Made by a program: the position numbers and the translations under genes. From the NCBI GenBank assembly GCA_016789865.1, contig JAEUPC010000138.1:1-58369 (forward strand): a DNA stretch of 58,369 bases, read 5' to 3'. The notes beneath the pieces were generated by a model that saw only the letters and a program-made list of their open reading frames with translations, was not told the DNA's origin and made no database searches. Positions 52,949 to 58,369 of the stretch are shown piece by piece. The DNA comes from Rubrivivax sp. (GTDB lineage: Bacteria; Pseudomonadota; Gammaproteobacteria; Burkholderiales; Burkholderiaceae_C). The stretch's first letter is position 1; every line of letters begins with the position of its first letter.

Positions 52949-55900
52949 CACGAACCACGATGCCAGCCGCCGCCGCGCGGCGCGCCTCGACCCGGACAGC
53001 GGCCACGCTGCCGTGCGTTTCTGTCGTGCAGGCGGCACTGGCCGCCGCCGTGGCCGCCGCCCTGCTGGCGGGGTGCAGCGGCGGCAGCAGCGACAACAGC
53101 GACAGCGTCGTCGTGCAAGGCGACGTGCCGCTGGTCTACGCCAAGCGCTCCACCGCGATCCGCATGAACCCCACCGACGGCACCTCCAGTGCCGATGGCG
53201 GCGACCTCATGCTGCGCGAGAAGAGCAGCCCGAGTGCCCAGGAGCACAACCTCACTGCGTCGTACACGCAGGGCGGTGGCGACGTGAGCGACCCTGAGGT
53301 CAGCTACGACGGCCGCAAGGTCGTCTTCTCGATGCGCTGCCCGATCAGCAACACCGCCACCGCGGCCGACGGCAACGGCAACCCGGTGGCGGCATGCACG
53401 GGCCGCTTCAACATCTGGGAATACGACATGACCGGCACCGCGCTGGCCGGCGGGCGCCTGCGGCGCCTCACCGGCGCCGGCATCGACGGCGGCCCCAACT
53501 CGGGCACCGGCGACGACGTCGACCCGGCCTACCTGCCGGCCGGCCAGGGCTTCGTGTTCTCCTCCAACCGCCAGGCCAAGAGCAGCCGCAACCAGGCGCT
53601 GGGGCGCGCCTACAAGGCGCTGGACGAATACGAGCGCGAGACCGTGCTCAACCTGCACACGATGGATGCCCGGGGCGGCGGCATCCAGCAGATCACCTTC
53701 AACCAGAGCCACGACCGCAACCCGGTGGTGCGCGCCAACGGCGACATCATGTTCTCGCGCTGGGAGCACGTGGCCGACCGCAACCGCTTCGCCATCTTCC
53801 GCAGCAAGCCCGACGGCACCGACCTGTTCGTGCTGTACGGCGCGCACAGCCCCGGCAACAGCTACCTGCACCCGCGCGAGACCGACCCCAACGGCCGCTT
53901 CAAGGGATTCCTCACGAGTTCGCTGATGAGCCTGTCGGGCACGCAGGAGGGCGGCTCGCTGCAGTTCATCGACGCGGCCAACTACTCCGAGTACGGCACG
54001 CCGGCCGTCACCACCGTGCCGGCACAGGGGGGCCAGTTCGAAGGCACCGACAAGCCGCTGAACGACGGCCGCGGCCTGTCGGAATTCGGCCGCGTCAGCA
54101 CGCCCTACCCGCTGTGGGACGGCACCGACCGCATCCTGCTGGCCTACCGGCCGTGCGAGGTGACGCGCAATGGCCAGGTCATTCCGTGCGTGAACCTCAC
54201 GGCCCAGGAGAAGGCCCGGCTCGGCGACCGCATGCGCACGCGCGAGCAGGTCGTGGCCGACGCCGTGCAGGACAACGCGCCCGCGGCCTACTCCATCTAC
54301 ATGTTCGACCCGCGCACCAACACCTGGCTCAACGTGGCCGCGCCGCCGCCGGGCTTCATGTACACCGACCCCATTCCGCTGCAGGCACGCGCCGAGCCCA
54401 ACGCCACGCAGCCGACCACGGTCGACGCGGCGCTGGCCGCGCAGGACATGGCGCTGATCGAGGTGCGCAGCGTCTACGACACCGACGGCCTGAACCGCAT
54501 GGCCGAACTGATGTTCGTCGCCGGCGACAAGCCCGCCGGCTGCGCCACCGGCATCGCGATGAAGGCGGCCGTGCCCGACCACACCGAAACGCGCACCGCG
54601 ACCGCCGATCTCGTGAAGATGAAGGATCCGGCCGACCCGGCCTACCACTGCACGCCGGTGCGCTTCGTGCGTGCGCTGCGCGCGGTGGCGCCACCGGCCG
54701 GCATGGGCACGCGCCAGGTCATCGGCGAGACCGACTTCGAGCAGCAGCAGATCCTCGGCTACGCGCCGGTGGAGCCCGACGGCTCGTTCAAGCTGCAGGT
54801 GCCGGCCGACATCCCGCTGGCGCTGCAGATCATCGACAGCCAGGGCCGCGCCTTCCAGACCCACACCAACTGGATCCAGGTGCGCCCGGGCGAGCGCCGC
54901 ACCTGCGACGGCTGCCACAGCCCGCGCCGCGGCGCCGCGCTGAACAGCGGCGCGGTAGTGAACAGCCTGCCGGCTGCCCTGAAGGCGTCGTTGGCCTCAC
55001 AGCACCAGTCGGGCGAGACGATGGCGTCGCTGCGCGCCCGGCTGGACCCCGGTGCGCTGAGCGTGCAGCCACACCCGGTGTTCGCCGACGAGTGGGCCGA
55101 CACCGCCAGGCCCGGCGTCACCGCGCGCCAGAGCATCAGCCTGCGCTACACCGGCAACCCCAACGCCGCCGACGACCTGACCACGCCCGCGCCGGTGAAC
55201 GGCGTCATCAACTACCCCGAGCACGTCCAGCCGCTGTGGACCAAGGCGCGCGGCACCGCCGGCGCCGACACCTGCACCAACTGCCACAACGACCCGGCCC
55301 GGCTCGATCTGCGCGGCACCGTCTCGGGCACCGGCCGCTTCGTCTCGTACGAGGAACTGCTGCTGGGCGACCCGCAGCTCGATGCCAACGGCCAGCCGGT
55401 GACGCGGCTGGTGGACGGCGTGCCCGAGCTCGTGCGCGGGCCGGCGCTGGTCAACACCAGCAGCGGCGCCAACAACACGGTGGGCCAGGCGCGCAAGAGC
55501 CGCCTCACCGAGATCCTGTGGGGCGAGACGCTGCACATCGATGCCGCCACGCGCGCCGCGCACCCGAACCCGCCGGGCACCGCGCCCAACCATGCCACGT
55601 TGCTCAACCGCGCCGAGAAGCGCCTGCTCGCCGAATGGATGGACCTGGGCGGCCAGTACTACAACGACCCGTTCAACGCCACCGGCGGCGTGCGCAGCCT
55701 CACTGGCTTGTCGCAGCAGACCTTCACCACCAGCGTGCTGCCGGTGCTGCAGGCCAACTGCCTGAGCTGCCACCAGCCGGGGCTGGGCTTCCAGCGCAAC
55801 CGCTTCATCCTGACTGGCAATCCCGAAGGTGACTTCAACGTCTCGCTGACGATGGTCAACAATGCCTGCCTGGCCGCGGCCAACCCGCTGCTGGCGCGGC

Positions 55901-56013
55901 CCTCGGCGGTGCCGCACCCCAATGGCGCCATCGGCCAGACGGCGGCGGTGCTCCCGGTGGGCAGCGCCGGCTACACCGCGATCGCCAACTGGATTGCCGC
56001 GGCCTGCAACTGA
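52945..56013 (+). CDS. HzsA-like tri-haem lipoprotein
   Basis: The 1022-residue product has a signal peptide ending LLAGC (lipidated Cys44). Next comes a beta-propeller-like region with PD40-type motifs (DPEVSYDGRKVVFSM, DPAYLPAGQGFVFSSNRQ), then a part resembling the hydrazine synthase alpha-subunit middle domain (ILGYAPVEPDGSFKLQVPADIPL). Three c-type haem motifs follow: CDGCH at 654, CTNCH at 777 and CLSCH at 939. HzsA-like proteins also occur in bacteria that do not make hydrazine, so this is more likely an outer-membrane electron carrier or oxidoreductase. It starts in an ATGA overlap with apbE. Confidence 0.85.
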   Translation: MTRTTMPAAAARRASTRTAATLPCVSVVQAALAAAVAAALLAGCSGGSSDNSDSVVVQGDVPLVYAKRSTAIRMNPTDGTSSADGGDLMLREKSSPSAQEHNLTASYTQGGGDVSDPEVSYDGRKVVFSMRCPISNTATAADGNGNPVAACTGRFNIWEYDMTGTALAGGRLRRLTGAGIDGGPNSGTGDDVDPAYLPAGQGFVFSSNRQAKSSRNQALGRAYKALDEYERETVLNLHTMDARGGGIQQITFNQSHDRNPVVRANGDIMFSRWEHVADRNRFAIFRSKPDGTDLFVLYGAHSPGNSYLHPRETDPNGRFKGFLTSSLMSLSGTQEGGSLQFIDAANYSEYGTPAVTTVPAQGGQFEGTDKPLNDGRGLSEFGRVSTPYPLWDGTDRILLAYRPCEVTRNGQVIPCVNLTAQEKARLGDRMRTREQVVADAVQDNAPAAYSIYMFDPRTNTWLNVAAPPPGFMYTDPIPLQARAEPNATQPTTVDAALAAQDMALIEVRSVYDTDGLNRMAELMFVAGDKPAGCATGIAMKAAVPDHTETRTATADLVKMKDPADPAYHCTPVRFVRALRAVAPPAGMGTRQVIGETDFEQQQILGYAPVEPDGSFKLQVPADIPLALQIIDSQGRAFQTHTNWIQVRPGERRTCDGCHSPRRGAALNSGAVVNSLPAALKASLASQHQSGETMASLRARLDPGALSVQPHPVFADEWADTARPGVTARQSISLRYTGNPNAADDLTTPAPVNGVINYPEHVQPLWTKARGTAGADTCTNCHNDPARLDLRGTVSGTGRFVSYEELLLGDPQLDANGQPVTRLVDGVPELVRGPALVNTSSGANNTVGQARKSRLTEILWGETLHIDAATRAAHPNPPGTAPNHATLLNRAEKRLLAEWMDLGGQYYNDPFNATGGVRSLTGLSQQTFTTSVLPVLQANCLSCHQPGLGFQRNRFILTGNPEGDFNVSLTMVNNACLAAANPLLARPSAVPHPNGAIGQTAAVLPVGSAGYTAIANWIAAACN

Positions 56014-56050
56014 CCGCCCGCCCTGCCCGCCGCGAGCTCGTCCCGCCGAC

Positions 56051-56692
56051 ATGACCCAGACGCCGTCGCCACGCCGCACCCACCCCCTCGGCAAGCTCGC
56101 CGCGGCTGCGGCCACGCTGCTGGCGCTGGCCTCGTGCGGTGGCGGCGACGGCACCAACCCGCTGGACAACCCGTCCACGGTCGCCAACCCCAGCGGCACG
56201 ACCAATGGGCAGAAGCTCTCGTTCGCCTATTTCCAGCGCTGCGTCATGCCGATCCTGCGCGCGCAGTTGCCGATCAACATCAATGGCGCGATGTCGGTCA
56301 ACAGCTGCGCCAGCGGCGGCTGCCACGACAACACCACCGGTACCGGCGGCGCCTTGCGCCTGGTGGGCAGTGCCGCGGACGTGAACCTGGCCACTGCCGC
56401 CGCGTCGGCCGACGCGGTGCGGCAGACGGACATGTACCGCAACTTCTACTCCTCGCAAGGCGAGACGCTGATCGGTGCGCCGCTGGCCAGCCGGCTGCTG
56501 AACAAGCCGCTGGTGCGTACCGTTCTTCACGGCGGCGGTCTCGTCTTTGCCGACGAGAACGACGCCAATGCGAAGATCATCCGCTACTGGATCACCCGGC
56601 CCATGCCGGCGGGGCAGGACGAGTTCAGCGCCGCCGCGGCCAACCTGTTCACGCCGGCCGACGTGACCACCGGCGTGTGCAACACGGACTGA
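56051..56692 (+). CDS. Small lipoprotein with CX4CH haem-like motif
   Basis: The 213-residue product has a signal peptide ending LALASC (Cys29) and a short Gly/Asn-rich spacer. The mature domain contains YFQRCVMPILRAQLP and a CASGGCH motif at residues 86-92. CX4CH is a known but uncommon variant of the c-haem motif; here it may bind haem. MYRNFYSSQGETLIGAPLASRLLNKPL and IIRYWITRPMPAGQDEF follow, similar to domains of multi-haem surface proteins. It lies 37 bases after the large HzsA-like gene. Confidence 0.78.
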   Translation: MTQTPSPRRTHPLGKLAAAAATLLALASCGGGDGTNPLDNPSTVANPSGTTNGQKLSFAYFQRCVMPILRAQLPININGAMSVNSCASGGCHDNTTGTGGALRLVGSAADVNLATAAASADAVRQTDMYRNFYSSQGETLIGAPLASRLLNKPLVRTVLHGGGLVFADENDANAKIIRYWITRPMPAGQDEFSAAAANLFTPADVTTGVCNTD

Positions 56693-56769
56693 CGAGGTCC
56701 ACCAGGCACGAGCGAGCCGCCGCCCGCGTCGTTGGGGCGTTCGACCACACCAAGAAGGGCATCTGAGAC

Positions 56770-57687
56770 ATGAGGGTCTCGACGGGGTCACCGCGACAAG
56801 GCGTTGTTACAACGTCCTGGTCGCTGGGTGCGGCGCTGCTTCTGGCGTGTGCGCAGGGGCTGGCCCAGGCGCCCCGCCCGCCCGTGCCGGCCGGGCCGGC
56901 GAGTGCGCCGGCCGCGGCCCCGTCAGCGGCCCCCATGGCTTCCCCGGCACTCACGCCCTCGGCAGTCCCGTCGACGGCGGCAGCGGCGGCTCGCAGCGAC
57001 CCCGAATTTGTCGAGCGCCTGCAGGTCGCCGACCCGTTCATCGAGTTGCGCACCGGTCCCGGCCGCGGCTACCCGGTGTTCCACGTCGTCGAGCGCCGCG
57101 GCTGGATCCGCATCGAGCTGCGCCGCACCGACTGGTATCGCGTGCGCACCGAAACCAGCGCCGGCGGCGCGCTCGGCTGGGTGCACCGCGCGCAGCTCGA
57201 GACCACGCTCACCGAGGCCGGCCAGGGCAAGACTTTCCGCGACCTGCTGGTCGACGACTTCCTCGGCCGCCGCGTCGAGTTCGGCATCGCCTGGGGCCGG
57301 CTGCGTGCCGAGCCGATGCTCAAGATCTTCACCGGGGTGCGCCTGGGCGAGACGCTGGGCATCGAAGCCACGGTGGGCCAGGTGCAAGGCGCCTTCTCCG
57401 GCAGCGACCTGTGGCACGTGGCGCTCGTCTCCGAGCCCTGGAGCCATCAGCGGCTGTCGCCATTCGTCAGCGTGGGCTTCGGGCGCTTTCGCAACGTGCC
57501 CAACACGAGCCTGGTGCAGGCCCAGACCGTCAACGCCAACCTCGGGCACGCCGGCGTGGGCCTGCGCTGGTACCTGAGCGAGCGCTTTGTTGCGCGGCTG
57601 GACTGGTCGCTGTACGCCTCGTTCGTCTCCGACGAGCGCTCGCTCGAGTACCGTGCCACCACGGCGGGCATCTCCTTCTTCTTCTGA
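56770..57687 (+). CDS. SH3-domain and outer-membrane barrel-like protein
   Basis: The 305-residue product has a signal peptide (SWSLGAALLLACAQGLAQ), an Ala/Pro linker, an SH3-like domain (LQVADPFIELRTGPGRGYPVFHVVERRGWIRIELRRTDWYRVRT), and a C-terminal region of alternating strands with aromatic ends that finishes in RATTAGISFFF. Such endings are typical of outer-membrane beta-barrels recognised by the BAM machinery. It is 77 bases after the small lipoprotein gene and probably in the same unit. It may anchor or pass electron carriers at the outer membrane, but that is inference. Confidence 0.8.
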   Translation: MRVSTGSPRQGVVTTSWSLGAALLLACAQGLAQAPRPPVPAGPASAPAAAPSAAPMASPALTPSAVPSTAAAAARSDPEFVERLQVADPFIELRTGPGRGYPVFHVVERRGWIRIELRRTDWYRVRTETSAGGALGWVHRAQLETTLTEAGQGKTFRDLLVDDFLGRRVEFGIAWGRLRAEPMLKIFTGVRLGETLGIEATVGQVQGAFSGSDLWHVALVSEPWSHQRLSPFVSVGFGRFRNVPNTSLVQAQTVNANLGHAGVGLRWYLSERFVARLDWSLYASFVSDERSLEYRATTAGISFFF

Positions 57688-57706
57688 CTGCGGCGAGGGC
57701 GACACC

Positions 57707-58369
57707 GTGTTGATCAATCACCTCCCCACCGGCGACGTTGCCCGCGCGGTGCCCGCCGCACCGCGCGCATCGCGCCAGCGGCGCGCCGCGCATCGGCGGG
57801 CCCCGGGTGGCCCGTCGATGGCGCTGCTGGGCCTGCTGGCCCTGCTCGGCGCCTGCGCGAGCAAGCCGCCCGCGGCGCCCGCCGCCGGCGCGGGTGCAGC
57901 CGCCGCGCCCGCTGCCACCCCCACCGCGAGCGGCGCCGCGACGAGCGCCGCCGGTACGGGCGCAGCCGCCGCGGCAGCGGCGCCTTTGGTGGTCGAGCCC
58001 CAGGTGGCGCGCCGCGACCTCAAACTGCCCACCTACCCGTCGCGCGACTTCGACATCGGGCTGTTCACCGGCACCTACTCGACGCAGAACTTCGGCACCG
58101 GCAGTGTCTCGGGCATCCGTCTGGGCTACCACATCACCGAAGACTTCTTCGTCAACCTGCAGTACGGGCAGACCAAGGTCAGCGACGACTCGTTCCGGCA
58201 GATCCTGCCCGGGGGCGTTTTCGTCAATCGCAGCGAGACGCTGAAGTACTACACGCTGTCGATGGGCTACAACCTGCTGCCCGGCGAAGTGTTCTTCGGC
58301 AAGGGCACGGCCAAGCTCTCGCAGGGCTACATCCTCGCCGGCGCCGGCACCACCGACTTCGCCGGGCAG
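57707..58369 (+). CDS. Outer-membrane beta-barrel lipoprotein, 3' truncated by window edge
   Basis: The frame is open to the last base and gives 221 residues. GTG 57707 follows GAGGG at good spacing; an ATG at 57818 lies closer to the lipobox LLALLGAC. A long Ala/Pro/Gly linker precedes DFDIGLFTGTYSTQNFGTG and RLGYHITEDFFVNLQYGQTKV, strands of a barrel domain like that of the OMP_myx_plus type. It is 19 bases after the SH3/barrel gene and continues beyond the window. Confidence 0.82.
   Translation, partial: MLINHLPTGDVARAVPAAPRASRQRRAAHRRAPGGPSMALLGLLALLGACASKPPAAPAAGAGAAAAPAATPTASGAATSAAGTGAAAAAAAPLVVEPQVARRDLKLPTYPSRDFDIGLFTGTYSTQNFGTGSVSGIRLGYHITEDFFVNLQYGQTKVSDDSFRQILPGGVFVNRSETLKYYTLSMGYNLLPGEVFFGKGTAKLSQGYILAGAGTTDFAGQ

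Noticed and set aside
52945-56013. Evidence for hydrazine synthesis or anammox
   Set aside because: Only an alpha-subunit-like protein is present; the other subunits and anammox genes are absent and the organism looks like an ordinary Burkholderiales member.
57890-57970. SGAA-type sequence in the barrel lipoprotein linker as an ApbE acceptor site
   Set aside because: It lies in Ala-rich low complexity and lacks the aspartate and Ser/Thr context of known flavinylation sites.

Overview
The window is about 58 kb of very GC-rich chromosome (roughly 70% G+C by eye, strong G/C at third codon positions). Gene content and order suggest a betaproteobacterium of the order Burkholderiales, of the Rubrivivax/Leptothrix/Ideonella kind. 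The main clues are the block mnmG-rsmG-parA-(GNAT)-parB, a beta-type metX-metW pair, a TRAP transporter and many small betaproteobacterial hypothetical genes. The genus cannot be fixed from sequence alone. No rRNA, tRNA, transposase, prophage or CRISPR array was found; the left edge cuts an acyl-CoA synthetase and the right edge cuts an outer-membrane protein gene.

Layout: 1-8.3 kb holds mixed housekeeping and unknown genes (acyl-CoA synthetase tail, DUF427, pirin, a DUF4397 lipoprotein, SRAP/YedK, NnrU, an ornithine cyclodeaminase-like enzyme). 8.5-16.1 kb is one translationally coupled operon: a periplasmic thioredoxin-like protein followed by a YejABEF-type peptide ABC importer. Two of its junctions are filled with 62-63 bp repeat units that themselves form short open frames linked by ATGA/GTGA overlaps. 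16.1-23.5 kb carries benE, an ankyrin protein, a GST, a cysteine-less glutaredoxin-like protein, an S33-type hydrolase and a NatAB-type ABC exporter. 23.7-30.1 kb is the chromosome-segregation neighbourhood, with two parS-like sites inside mnmG and rsmG and argC inserted on the other strand before parB. 30.2-35.3 kb has a LysR regulator, moaC, an M48 protease and an FMN glutamate-synthase-like membrane protein.

35.5-38.3 kb is a methionine unit: promoter, SAM-II-type pseudoknot riboswitch, intrinsic terminator, metX, metW and a Nudix hydrolase. 38.4-43.0 kb is a TRAP transporter (with a terminator between binding protein and permeases) and an amidase. 43-45.4 kb holds an Rrf2 regulator without cluster cysteines, divergent from a NhaR-like LysR regulator. 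45.4-51.6 kb has two divergent signalling units: an ECF sigma/anti-sigma/secreted-protein operon with a good RpoE-like promoter, and a LytS/LytTR-type kinase-regulator pair. 51.8 kb to the end is a compact cell-envelope cluster: ApbE flavin transferase, a 1022-residue HzsA-like tri-haem lipoprotein, a small CX4CH lipoprotein, an SH3-plus-barrel protein and a second barrel lipoprotein.

The strongest candidates for something little described are (1) the start-codon-bearing repeat relay in the yej operon, (2) the ApbE/HzsA-like/haem lipoprotein/outer-membrane barrel cluster, and (3) a SAM-II riboswitch with a readable terminator/antiterminator switch in a betaproteobacterium. A dispersed hairpin with compensatory base changes between its two copies (505-535 and 17465-17495) also deserves a look.
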